64,000 nt of DNA, taken from Aureispira anguillae. GTDB lineage: Bacteria; Bacteroidota; Bacteroidia; Chitinophagales; Saprospiraceae. Position 1 is the first letter of the stretch. Each line of letters opens with the position of its first letter. The translations under genes and the position numbers were made by a program. Shown here piece by piece: positions 56,018 through 64,000 of this stretch. The notes under the pieces were generated by a model. It was not told the DNA's origin, ran no database searches, and saw nothing but the letters and a program-made list of their open reading frames with translations. The DNA lies in assembly GCF_026000115.1 (NCBI RefSeq), contig NZ_AP026867.1, positions 5,072,001 through 5,136,000 on the forward strand, in the 5' to 3' direction.

Positions 56018-56050
56018 AAAAAGGCTTTCCTCTTGGAGGAAAGCCTTTTT
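56018..56050. terminator. Bidirectional rho-independent terminator
   Basis: A 15-bp stem (56018-56032 with 56036-56050) around a 3-base loop, with a T run on the right and an A run on the left, between convergent genes. Confidence 0.93.
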
Positions 56051-56054
56051 TATT

Positions 56055-57413
56055 TTAATCATCTAGCCTTGCAAATTGAGCCAAACTAGTTTGAAGCGAA
56101 TCCTTGGCATTAGGCGTTAAATGTAATGCAAAAGGCTCGTGTGGCAAATGATAATCATGAGTCGTTAGCTTCCAATATAAGATTCCTTCTAAATTAATTT
56201 GTTGCTGTTTAACCACTTTATATAAAGCATCCATTGCAAATTTCCGTTCTTCTAGGTCTTCTTTTTCTCGCTTCCAAACAATTACTCGTTCATTTTTGTT
56301 CGTTCCAACAATAGAATAGCCGAACCCCGCCCAAGGTGCAAGTGTTGTATTTTCTCGATTGACATATCCGAGTTCTGTAAAAATCATCGGCTTATCTTTT
56401 AAGCCATACGTTGTCCTAAAAGCATCAATTTCATAAAACACATTCTTCCAGCCCCGCTCTAAGCTTTCTTTCAGCTCTGTTGCATCTTCTACTTTTCTAT
56501 TCGCATTCCTCAAACCAAAATAAGCATTTATACCTATAAAATCTAAATCATCCCAAAAAGCTACTTCCATGTAATTATCAAAATTTGCCGCATAGGTCAA
56601 TTGTCCCTTGTAAACCGTTCTGACCTGCTTAATCAATTTTTTCCAAGCCATAAGAGATTGTTTGCGGCGCTGATTCATTAGGGACAATCTATTTTTTTTC
56701 CCTGCAAAGGTAGCTTGTTGACCCCAAGTATAATTATATTGAATTCGGTCTTCAAGATATGTCTTAAGACTGGGGTAATTATCGTAGCCCCACACCCAAT
56801 AATCTTCCTTTTTTAAGATCGATTCGTATTTTAAGGCACGTCTTTCGGATCTATTCTGCGCCTCTATATCATTATAATAAGCATACAAAGGGGGAATTGA
56901 CCAAACCGTAAAGGTAGATGATAAAGCATTCATTTCGCTACCAATACTAAAAACATCGACCTGCTCTTCTGCTGCAATTGTAGCCCACTTCATCGCAAAG
57001 GCTTCGTATCGATCAAACCAATTGGCTAATAATTGCTCATTCTTGGGCAAAATCATCCCATGCCACATAAATCGATTGCGCATAAAAGAATAATCTAAAG
57101 CAACTCTCAAAATCAACACCACATTTATGCCTGCTTTTTTTGCGGTTCGAATTTCAGACAAGACCTTCTCATTTTTCTCATCAAATCTCAACGAGTCACT
57201 GTCCCATTCTCCCTGTTCGGCATAAACAGTTACCTCTATAGTGTTCATATCTGCTTGTTTGAGCATATTCATCCAGCTCAAATTATCTGCTTCATTGATT
57301 TGAATTCCTCCCAGATAAAACAACTCAGGCTTATAAGCAACACGTTGCTGCTCCCCACTAAAAAGAAGTAGTGCAAAAGGCAGTAGACAAATAAGTAAGA
57401 ACAATTTTTTCAT
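56055..57413 (-). CDS. Glycoside-hydrolase-like TIM barrel protein
   Basis: A 452-residue secreted protein (signal MKKLFLLICLLPFALLLF). The body has the strand and helix pattern of a (beta/alpha)8 barrel of the GTA/GH113 type: GINVVLILRVA (about 95-105), VDVFSIGSEMNALS (about 153-166) with a likely acid/base Glu, and MIFTELGYVNRE (about 340-351) with a likely nucleophile Glu. GH113 members cleave beta-mannan, but many similar Bacteroidota proteins have unknown targets. It is a single gene. Confidence 0.8.
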   Translation of the reverse strand: MKKLFLLICLLPFALLLFSGEQQRVAYKPELFYLGGIQINEADNLSWMNMLKQADMNTIEVTVYAEQGEWDSDSLRFDEKNEKVLSEIRTAKKAGINVVLILRVALDYSFMRNRFMWHGMILPKNEQLLANWFDRYEAFAMKWATIAAEEQVDVFSIGSEMNALSSTFTVWSIPPLYAYYNDIEAQNRSERRALKYESILKKEDYWVWGYDNYPSLKTYLEDRIQYNYTWGQQATFAGKKNRLSLMNQRRKQSLMAWKKLIKQVRTVYKGQLTYAANFDNYMEVAFWDDLDFIGINAYFGLRNANRKVEDATELKESLERGWKNVFYEIDAFRTTYGLKDKPMIFTELGYVNRENTTLAPWAGFGYSIVGTNKNERVIVWKREKEDLEERKFAMDALYKVVKQQQINLEGILYWKLTTHDYHLPHEPFALHLTPNAKDSLQTSLAQFARLDD

Positions 57414-57456
57414 AGCAAAAAGTTACACCAACAAAATAGGTACTCTTATTTATAGA

Positions 57457-57470
57457 TAATACTCCGTTAA
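57457..57470. repeat. Solo copy of the tactccgtt end motif
   Basis: taatactccgttaa, the same as the outer end of the repeat at 63693-64000; no partner inverted copy is seen nearby, so it may be a remnant. Confidence 0.4.
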
Positions 57471-57668
57471 TTTTTTAGAGTGAACTACATAGTAATTAGT
57501 TGTATGCCCCCTATATAAATAAAGATAATGCTTCCACCGTATTATTTTCTTTTTTTTTACGAAAAACGCCATAAATGACAGGTATTTTACAACTTAAAAA
57601 AGTTTAATACAGCTTAAAGAACTGTTTTTTTGCCTCAATAATTCCTCTTTTTTATTCCCTATTACAGA

Positions 57669-57700
57669 TTTGCTATTCAGACCCCAATATGCTATATTTG
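57669..57700 (+). promoter_or_regulatory. Promoter of the M48 metalloprotease gene
   Basis: TTTG at 57669-57672, a 20-base spacer and TATATTTG at 57693-57700. Both match the Bacteroidota consensus; the leader would be about 45 bases. Confidence 0.6.
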
Positions 57701-57750
57701 AGAACATATACTTGGATAGTATATTTTTAACCACTAAAACATAAACATTC

Positions 57751-60009
57751 ATGAGTAACAAACCTTTCCTTTTGATACTTTTTTTATGCTTGAGTATTTC
57801 CACTAATGCTCAAGACTTTAACAATTATCAATTATTAAAAAGTACGGGGAAAATTCCTAAAGATTTTTTAATTCCATCCTCTGAAAAGTACAAAAAAGAG
57901 CTGGAAAATGTAGATAAAAACAACAATCAAAAAGATCAAAAACAATTCTACCTTGAAAGCAATTTTCTAATTGATGATTTATTGCAAAGTGCCAAAGTTT
58001 TATTTAATGATCCCATCACTGCCTATGTCAATAAAGTAGCGGATGAATTGTTAAAGGATGATGAAGAAATGCGCCAAAAATTGCGTTTTTATGCTGTTCG
58101 TTCTTCTGCTGTTAATGCTTTTGCAACCAATCAAGGAATTATTTTTGTCAATGTAGGATTATTGGCTCAATTAGAGAGTGAAGCTCAATTAGCTTTTATT
58201 TTGGCACATGAAATATCACATGTTCGACATGGGCATGCCTTGGATATGTATTTGGAAGCACAAAAAATAAGCCGCTATTCTAGCCGTACAGATCTAATGC
58301 GCAATACCTCTTTTGACGATAGAATTGTTGCCAAAAATTATTTCTCTAAGGAGCTTGAAACACACGCAGATAAAGAAGGGTTAGATTTGTACCTAACGAG
58401 TAAGTACAGCTTGGAGGATTTAGATGGAGTTTTTGATGTGCTTCAATATTCGTACCTCCCTTTTGACATTATTCCATTCAAAAGAGCATTTTTCGAGTCT
58501 GAATTTATCACTTTCCCTGAATCTTATTTCTTGCCAGAAGAAGAGTTAAATGAAATCAATGGATCGTATGAAGAAGATGATTCTAAAAGTACACATCCTA
58601 GTATCGACAAAAGAAGAACAGCTTGTAGCGAAATTATTGCCAACAACAGCAATGCAAATCGTAGTGCCTTTGTAACAGGTTCTAAAGAGGATTTTCTGAA
58701 AGTACGAGATATTGCTCGTTTTGAATTGGCTTACTATTATTTACATGATTTTAGGTATCAAGACGCTATCTACGCTTGTTATATTCTACAACAAAAATAT
58801 CCAAATAGCCTCTACCTGAAAAAAATCATCACCAAATCACTCTATGGTTATACTAAATTTAAAAATGAACTCAAAGGGGTAAAACCTTATTCTGTTTCTT
58901 ATTCGGATGAAGATATTTCTTCAGATTATATGAGTAAAAATGCGCACGAGGATATAGAAGGTCCTTCCCAACAGGTTTACTATTTTTTGGCACAATTAGA
59001 GCCTAAAGATTTAACTGTATTTACCCTTAGGTATGCTTGGGATGTTGTTCAAGAATATGCTGACGATAAAGAATTACAGACTATTTTGGAAGATTTATTC
59101 CTAGAATTGGCGTATCACTACGAAAAACGTTCTGAATTTTCAACTCAGAGCATTTTAGAACTATCAATGGCAAAACTTGCCAAAGCAAAACAAGATAGTC
59201 TTGACAAAATCCAGCCAAAAACTCCAGAAAATACGACGAAATTATCTAAATATGATAAAATAAAAAAACAAAAGAAAGAACAAGAGATCATCAGTGAGGA
59301 AGAAATCGATTCTACTGAATATTCCAAGTATGCTTTTCGAGATGTCTTAGAATCAAAAATGTTCAAAAATTTATTTTCTAAAGGCCAAAAAGAAAAACAA
59401 GATCGTGAAGCTCGAACTGAATATTTTAACTCTAGTGAAGGTAGAGCCGAACTTCGTAAACGTCGCAAAAATAGAATGGTTGCTTTAGGCATTGATTCTG
59501 TATTGGTCTATTCTCCTTATTATGTCAAAATAATAGAAGGAAGAAAGTCTAAAGTAGATCATTTAAAATCTGAAAAAAATCAACTGCAACTAACCGATAT
59601 CTTGGTCAAAAATGCCGAGCTAGCTAAGGTTAACATTACCTTATTAAACACCAACAACTTAAACGAAAGCGATGCTGAGGCCTTTAATGAACTTCGTATA
59701 TTGTCAGAGTGGATGTCACAACAAAATCGCTTTGGGGGTAACCTATTAATGAAAGGGTTTGATCAAGATTATGCGGATAAAATTGTTCAAAAATATGGCA
59801 CTCCATATCTTTTATTTACAGGAATTGCTTCTATTCAGCGTTCTAAAACCCATTGGGTTTATTGGTCGGTTTTGTTTGATTTAGAGACGGGACGTTACCA
59901 AGTAATCAAAGAGGATTATTACAAGCAAAAAGACACCAAAACGCAACTCAATGCCCATATATTTGATACCTTTTTTCAGATAAAATCTAAGCGAAAAAAA
60001 CGCAGCTAG
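57751..60009 (+). CDS. M48 family metalloprotease with long C-terminal extension
   Basis: A 752-residue secreted protein (signal MSNKPFLLILFLCLSIST, cleavage after NAQ). The M48 zinc site is HEISH (153-157), and the third ligand Glu203 lies in ELETHADKEG. This is like BepA/LoiP-type periplasmic quality-control proteases. The C-terminal part (about 300-752) is not typical: a TPR-like segment (about 335-440), then a Lys/Glu-rich helical part (about 475-580), and a final domain of unknown type (about 590-750). It probably acts on misfolded envelope proteins. Confidence 0.85.
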   Translation: MSNKPFLLILFLCLSISTNAQDFNNYQLLKSTGKIPKDFLIPSSEKYKKELENVDKNNNQKDQKQFYLESNFLIDDLLQSAKVLFNDPITAYVNKVADELLKDDEEMRQKLRFYAVRSSAVNAFATNQGIIFVNVGLLAQLESEAQLAFILAHEISHVRHGHALDMYLEAQKISRYSSRTDLMRNTSFDDRIVAKNYFSKELETHADKEGLDLYLTSKYSLEDLDGVFDVLQYSYLPFDIIPFKRAFFESEFITFPESYFLPEEELNEINGSYEEDDSKSTHPSIDKRRTACSEIIANNSNANRSAFVTGSKEDFLKVRDIARFELAYYYLHDFRYQDAIYACYILQQKYPNSLYLKKIITKSLYGYTKFKNELKGVKPYSVSYSDEDISSDYMSKNAHEDIEGPSQQVYYFLAQLEPKDLTVFTLRYAWDVVQEYADDKELQTILEDLFLELAYHYEKRSEFSTQSILELSMAKLAKAKQDSLDKIQPKTPENTTKLSKYDKIKKQKKEQEIISEEEIDSTEYSKYAFRDVLESKMFKNLFSKGQKEKQDREARTEYFNSSEGRAELRKRRKNRMVALGIDSVLVYSPYYVKIIEGRKSKVDHLKSEKNQLQLTDILVKNAELAKVNITLLNTNNLNESDAEAFNELRILSEWMSQQNRFGGNLLMKGFDQDYADKIVQKYGTPYLLFTGIASIQRSKTHWVYWSVLFDLETGRYQVIKEDYYKQKDTKTQLNAHIFDTFFQIKSKRKKRS

Positions 60010-60078
60010 GCTTTATTTAAGTTTTTAGATAAAAAGTTGATGTTCCAACTATCCAACTAACTACAACAAACATAAACC

Positions 60079-60897
60079 ATGAAATATATTTTATATCTAA
60101 CCCTATTTTTTTTACTGAACAGCTCCTTGACACAAGCTCAAGTGCCAGGTTATCAAGGAAAACGTTTTTTTATAGAATTGGGAGGTACTTTCTTCCCTAA
60201 TTTTGGTTATCCTACGGCGCAAAATAAAGGGGCGCAGTCTTTTCCTTTTAATGCTCACACGGGGCATTTTACGATAAAAGACCGTTATAGTCTGGCGTTA
60301 CATTATGTACTTTCTCGGAAACAAACGATAAAGTTGGCGTATAATTATCAAGTTTCAGGGCTAAATACAACAGCATCTACCCCAAGCTTATTTAGTGGCT
60401 CCAATAATCAGGATTATCACAACTTATTTTACCAACTACATGCTCACGATTTTAATGTAGGATTTAATCTGTATGGAAGGAGTAATGCTAATTTAGCTCC
60501 ATTGGGCTTTTATTGGGACTTAGGCTTTCGTTTTGTTGGAGTCAATGGCGTTCTAAGGGATCAACGGGTATCCTATGCCGACAACCGTATTGACAACCGC
60601 CCTGATCCTCAACAACTAGCTCCTCTAACTCATGAAACCTTTACGTTTATGTTTGGAGTAACGGCAATGTGGGGATATAGAACGATAATTGCCAACAGAA
60701 TAACGTTTAATATTGGTATAGAAACAACAATTTTTCCTCAATATATGATTCTAGCGAGTCCAATTGGTGGTATTCCTAATCCATTTTCGTCAACTGGGAG
60801 TTTTGAAGTGACCGAGTACCAAAAAGGAGTCATTAGAAATATTCAAGATCGCTATTTATTGGGAGTACACATAGGTGTTGGAGCGCTAATTTTTTAG
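60079..60897 (+). CDS. Predicted outer membrane beta-barrel protein
   Basis: A 272-residue secreted protein with a signal peptide (cleavage after LTQAQ, about residue 21) and alternating amphipathic strands ending in LLGVHIGVGALIF, typical for outer membrane barrels that end in a Phe. It lies 69 bases after the M48 gene on the same strand and may be expressed with it. No family is recognised. Confidence 0.75.
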   Translation: MKYILYLTLFFLLNSSLTQAQVPGYQGKRFFIELGGTFFPNFGYPTAQNKGAQSFPFNAHTGHFTIKDRYSLALHYVLSRKQTIKLAYNYQVSGLNTTASTPSLFSGSNNQDYHNLFYQLHAHDFNVGFNLYGRSNANLAPLGFYWDLGFRFVGVNGVLRDQRVSYADNRIDNRPDPQQLAPLTHETFTFMFGVTAMWGYRTIIANRITFNIGIETTIFPQYMILASPIGGIPNPFSSTGSFEVTEYQKGVIRNIQDRYLLGVHIGVGALIF

Positions 60898-61044
60898 CGC
60901 TTAGCTCAATTCGCTATAAATTGTACCCTATTGATTATTTAATTTTAAATGCATTAGGTACATTCTTTGAAGGACTAAACCATTAGAATGCTTTTTGTTC
61001 TAATCAGCTATTTGCTATCCTTCATCTCTTCAAAAAAAACTATT

Positions 61045-62073
61045 ATGAAGCAACTATATTGGGGCTGTCTAACAGCTTTATTAATGATAACAATCAGTGC
61101 TTGTTCTAAATACGAGCCTATTTTTGGCGTAGCAGGAACGACCACAAACGAAGGACTCAAACTCAAAAAAGATTTGGTCTATATTCATAGAAATGATATT
61201 TATTTGGTCAATGAAATTCTGTCGGATGAAAAGCGTCTAACCAACAATCCTAGTTCATCCAAAACACATGTAGCATTAAGTCCTCAACATGATAAGATTG
61301 CTTATCTAAATGTTAACAAAACTCCTGTTATTATAGATACCTCAGGCAATGTGCTAGAAACCCTTTCTCAACATAGCAATGTTAAGGATATTTTATGGCA
61401 CAAAAATAATGGCAACACCACTTTGGTCATCCTAAAGAACAATAATCTTTATTATCATGGACCTGCTATTTCTGGAATACCTTCCAATCCATTTGATTAT
61501 GCCTTTCCTTCTGATGTAACCTTTCAAGCCATTGATGCCATTGATATTTCAGATAATTTAGATGTCTTTTTTACCTTTAGATACCAGCGCCCCTTCTCCC
61601 CTACTTCATCTATACGGAGATACTATCATGGTGTTGGGGTCAATCTATCTTCGACAAACTTTGACAAACTTAGATACATAGATGATGGTTATTACTCTCC
61701 GAGTTCATCTGCTTATAGTTCGTTGAGTTATCCCTACTTCTATAACGTTAAATATAATGAAGCCGATCAAAACGCAACAATTGGGTACATTACCAATGGA
61801 AACGAAAATGATTATACTGCTTATCAGTTGTCGTATTATAGTTATCAAAGCAGCTCGAACTTTATCCAGCAGCAAACTACATCACTAAATTCGGCAAACT
61901 ATTATCATGAATCGGATTTGGGGCATGTTGCTTCTAATCCTTCGCAGATTAGAAAATACCTAACTACCTTGCCTACAGGAGTTCCACCTCCAACTGGCAC
62001 CCCCAATACCTACACCATCAATTTTTCTACTCAAAATACCAGTCCACCAACTTATTTTGATTGGAATCCTTAG
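61045..62073 (+). CDS. Lipoprotein with TolB/WD-like repeat region
   Basis: A 342-residue lipoprotein. I start at the ATG at 61045 (MKQLYWGCLTALLMITISAC, Cys20); the upstream ATG would add a non-signal segment. Residues about 35-110 contain DIYLVNEILSDEKRLTNN and HVALSPQHDKIAYLN, which follow the PD40/TolB beta-propeller pattern. The C-terminal half is Tyr/Ser/Asn-rich. Function unknown. It ends just before a long hairpin. Confidence 0.75.
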   Translation: MKQLYWGCLTALLMITISACSKYEPIFGVAGTTTNEGLKLKKDLVYIHRNDIYLVNEILSDEKRLTNNPSSSKTHVALSPQHDKIAYLNVNKTPVIIDTSGNVLETLSQHSNVKDILWHKNNGNTTLVILKNNNLYYHGPAISGIPSNPFDYAFPSDVTFQAIDAIDISDNLDVFFTFRYQRPFSPTSSIRRYYHGVGVNLSSTNFDKLRYIDDGYYSPSSSAYSSLSYPYFYNVKYNEADQNATIGYITNGNENDYTAYQLSYYSYQSSSNFIQQQTTSLNSANYYHESDLGHVASNPSQIRKYLTTLPTGVPPPTGTPNTYTINFSTQNTSPPTYFDWNP

Positions 62074-62106
62074 TAACTGCCCTATTCTTTATCTAAAAGT
62101 GTAGCA

Positions 62107-62160
62107 ATTTGAAAAATTTGAAAATGTGTAACAATTATCACATTTTCAAATTTTCAAATT
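62107..62160. terminator. Long bidirectional hairpin between convergent genes
   Basis: A 15-bp perfect stem (62114-62128 with 62139-62153) extends to about 22 bp with a single bulged A. It separates the convergent genes ending at 62073 and 62201. Confidence 0.75.
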
Positions 62161-62200
62161 AAAGGATCATCTATTTATTTTGCACTTGTACACGGCATAT

Positions 62201-63586
62201 TTACAAGCTTTTCATCCAATCCAAGATGAGCTTCATTGCCTCAGGTGAAAAAGTTTCTTCAATTTTTACATATTCTTCAACAGCACCTGTTTCGGAAGTT
62301 TGAAACAAATGATTAAGATTGGGCAACAATGCCGTTTTTACCTTCTTATTTTTAGCTAATGCGGCACGAATTCCATCCAAATTTTGTTCCCCTGCTACCT
62401 GAATATCTTTATCTCCATTAATCGCTAAGACAGGACATTTAACCTTTTTGAGATAATCAGCAGGATTAGAATTAATAAAATAGAACATCCAAGGGCTTCT
62501 TAAAGCTGCGATACTCTGTCTTAAGGTAACTTCATCCCCTCCAATTTCTTTTTTATCTTCTTCGCTCAAGCTGCTAAGGTCTGGTTTTACCAACTCTAAT
62601 AATTCATTGGTTCCCAATTTATTATTTTTATCATTTATAATAGCCTCGTACAATTTACCTCCTATCTTATTGGCCGTTTTTAGTAGTTTTTCATCTGTTC
62701 CTTTCTGCACCATAATATCATAGCTTTGTTTCAGCAACAATTCATTTCCAGGTACTCCAGGACCTGCCAATAATACAATAAAAGCAATCTTCTTATCTTT
62801 ACTAGCAACAATAGGCGCAATTAATCCTCCTTCACTGTGCCCCATCAAACCAATACGTTTAGGATCAATATTAGGATGTTTTTTCAGAAAATCAACCCCC
62901 GCCATTACATCTGTAGCAAAATCAGCACTTGTTGCTTTCGAAAAGTCACCTCCAGAAGCCCCAACTCCTCGATCATCAAAACGCAATACAGCAAAACCAT
63001 TTCGAGTTAAGTAATCTGCCAACACCCAAAATGGTTTATGTTTTAGAATGGTTTCGTCTCTATCTTGTGGTCCAGAGCCTGAAATCAAAATTACAACAGG
63101 ATGTTTGCCTTCACCTTCTGGTAAAGTAAGGGTACCTGCTAAGTCAAATTTTTCTTTTTTATTTTCATACGTTACCTCTTCTATTGTATAAGGAAAAGGC
63201 GCTTGAGGTTCTTGCGGACGCTTATGGCTTTTTTTCTCTGCTCTTGTCAATTCTAAGGGCAAAGGCACTCCCTGTACCCAATTTCCTTTTATTGAAGTTT
63301 TATCCTCATTTAGAGTCCCTACATATTGAGCATGTGCAGCCGTTAAACTCATTGTAATTTCGTTGTTCTTAATCGTAACATCGTCCATCTTGAGGTCATA
63401 AGCCATCTGATCAGGGCTATCCATTGTTGCCTGCCAATCCCCTGCTGCATTCTTTTCAAGGTGAAAAATGATTTTTAGTTCTTGGGTACCTGCATTTAAC
63501 ATCCCTTCCCAAGTTCCCGTCCAGTCCTGCGCTCCGATTGTACTAGTCATCAGAATGACCAATAAACTGCTGATAAAATAATTCAT
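62201..63586 (-). CDS. Alpha/beta hydrolase (serine esterase/peptidase type), secreted
   Basis: A 461-residue protein. I start at ATG 63586 (MNYFISSLLVILMTSTIGAQ), which gives a clean signal peptide; the frame upstream does not. An N-terminal beta domain (about 20-120: WTGTWEGMLNAG start) precedes the hydrolase domain, which has ILISGSGPQDRDE (about 165-177), DDRGVGASGG (about 203-212) and the nucleophile elbow GHSEGG (about 247-252, Ser). The catalytic His is near LNHLFQ at about 428. It is likely a periplasmic esterase or peptidase of the DUF/YbbA-like type. Confidence 0.85.
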   Translation of the reverse strand: MNYFISSLLVILMTSTIGAQDWTGTWEGMLNAGTQELKIIFHLEKNAAGDWQATMDSPDQMAYDLKMDDVTIKNNEITMSLTAAHAQYVGTLNEDKTSIKGNWVQGVPLPLELTRAEKKSHKRPQEPQAPFPYTIEEVTYENKKEKFDLAGTLTLPEGEGKHPVVILISGSGPQDRDETILKHKPFWVLADYLTRNGFAVLRFDDRGVGASGGDFSKATSADFATDVMAGVDFLKKHPNIDPKRIGLMGHSEGGLIAPIVASKDKKIAFIVLLAGPGVPGNELLLKQSYDIMVQKGTDEKLLKTANKIGGKLYEAIINDKNNKLGTNELLELVKPDLSSLSEEDKKEIGGDEVTLRQSIAALRSPWMFYFINSNPADYLKKVKCPVLAINGDKDIQVAGEQNLDGIRAALAKNKKVKTALLPNLNHLFQTSETGAVEEYVKIEETFSPEAMKLILDWMKSL

Positions 63587-63692
63587 TTTGTATGGTATTA
63601 ATTGATTTAATAAAAAACATTTAGACATTTATCTAAATATATAACCTTAACGCCAGAAAAAGAAAGAAAGTTCTTGAATTTGTATTTTATGA

Positions 63693-64000
63693 GTTAATAC
63701 TCCGTTGATTAGTTCGTGCGCTTTGCCTATGATCGCTTCACTCATTATTCCCTGCGGTCATGAGCGCTGCGCTTAGTTGTTCACTGCGTTCATGGATAAC
63801 ATTGGTTATCAGTTTTTTAATATTTTAAGCTACAAAAACATCTGATACTAATAATCAACTTGATGTGATTAGCTTCGCTGCTAGGTTAGCTCGTTATCAC
63901 TCGTGAGCCAGCAAGCTGGGTTCTGCGTGGTTACTGCGTGAGCCTTGTTACTCACTCTGTTCGTGAGGTCGCAAGCTCTGTTCGGGTTTTTAACGGAGTA
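63693..64000. repeat. GC-richer dispersed repeat with inverted end motif, cut by the window end
   Basis: The left end is gttaatactccgtt (63693-63706) and the last bases of the window are taacggagta, its inverse, so this is a roughly 310-bp unit with short terminal inverted repeats. Inside are two similar blocks, around 63889-63935 and 63946-63990 (cgtgag...gcaagct...ctg), and no open frame. The base composition is higher in G+C than the flanks. The same end motif occurs at 11908-11945 and 57457-57470. Confidence 0.6.

Larger units (their letters stand above)
57414..57750. other. Divergent intergenic region with one promoter and one repeat motif
   Basis: 337 bases. The taatactccgttaa motif at 57457-57470 matches the end of the repeat at 63693-64000. 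A complete promoter at 57669-57700 serves the rightward gene. Confidence 0.5.

Noticed and set aside
1-64000. tRNA, rRNA, prophage or transposase genes
   Set aside because: I looked for T-loop-like GGTTCGA sequences, rRNA signatures and transposase or integrase motifs on both strands and recognised none.

Overview
The window reads as one ordinary, AT-rich stretch of chromosome from a Bacteroidota bacterium, most likely a marine gliding member of the Saprospiria (an Aureispira-like genome is my best guess; no rRNA is present to prove it). The evidence is: two secreted proteins ending in type IX secretion (T9SS) type A sorting domains, the T9SS regulator PorX, many lipoproteins with Bacteroidota-style signal peptides, the TAnnTTTG class of -7 promoter elements, almost no Shine-Dalgarno sequences, a group III truncated haemoglobin, a DUF3109 protein, and a 30-codon basic ribosomal-type gene typical of the phylum. 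No tRNA, rRNA, CRISPR array, intact insertion sequence or prophage was seen.

Layout. 1-6350: end of an unrecognised gene, DUF3109 protein, then a leftward block of RNase G, a tiny basic ribosome-type protein, a TPR membrane protein, HU, a PAP2 phosphatase and PgsA. 6351-9958: RNase HII with a DinB-like partner, RuvB, a lipoprotein. 10542-16709: TlpA-like lipoprotein, MATE transporter, Lrp regulator, BadF-type sugar kinase, S41 C-terminal processing protease. 16844-20492: a 200-bp near-palindrome upstream of a T9SS cargo gene, and a long OmpA-type protein. 20742-25170: a four-gene operon (lipoprotein, truncated haemoglobin, cupin, methyltransferase) divergent from htpG. 25169-30788: an uncharacterised helical protein, a second T9SS cargo, LpxK, a small secreted protein. 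30805-33200: a TetR regulon (hydrolase, thioesterase, tetR) with three near-identical operators. 33198-37856: lipoprotein, a pair of paralogous membrane proteins, a haem-type membrane protein, and a FKBP/FKBP/TPR lipoprotein operon. 37879-41804: acyl-CoA dehydrogenase, a triple-Kazal lipoprotein, TatD. 41818-48891: two unusually long Dpp/Opp-type permeases, a universal stress protein, PorX, a TlpA-like thioredoxin. 49054-53228: LRR protein, HemE, polyphosphate kinase. 54191-63586: TPR protein, unknown secreted protein, GH-like TIM barrel protein, M48 metalloprotease, barrel-like protein, TolB-like lipoprotein, alpha/beta hydrolase. 63693-64000: a dispersed repeat whose end motif recurs at 11908 and 57457.

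How the genes work together. Most are housekeeping: nucleic acid maintenance (RNase G, RNase HII, RuvB, HU, TatD), envelope building (LpxK, PgsA with PAP2, OmpA protein, Ctp protease, FKBP lipoproteins), haem synthesis, polyphosphate and stress proteins (HtpG, Usp, haemoglobin). PorX probably controls T9SS genes elsewhere in the genome; the two sorting-domain proteins here are substrates of that machinery. The TetR block is the best-defined regulatory unit, because operators and promoters can both be read. I did not find a convincing new multi-gene system; the most interesting signals are non-coding (the palindrome before 17163, the terminal repeat family, and terminators with no recognised gene in front of them) and the enlarged permease pair.
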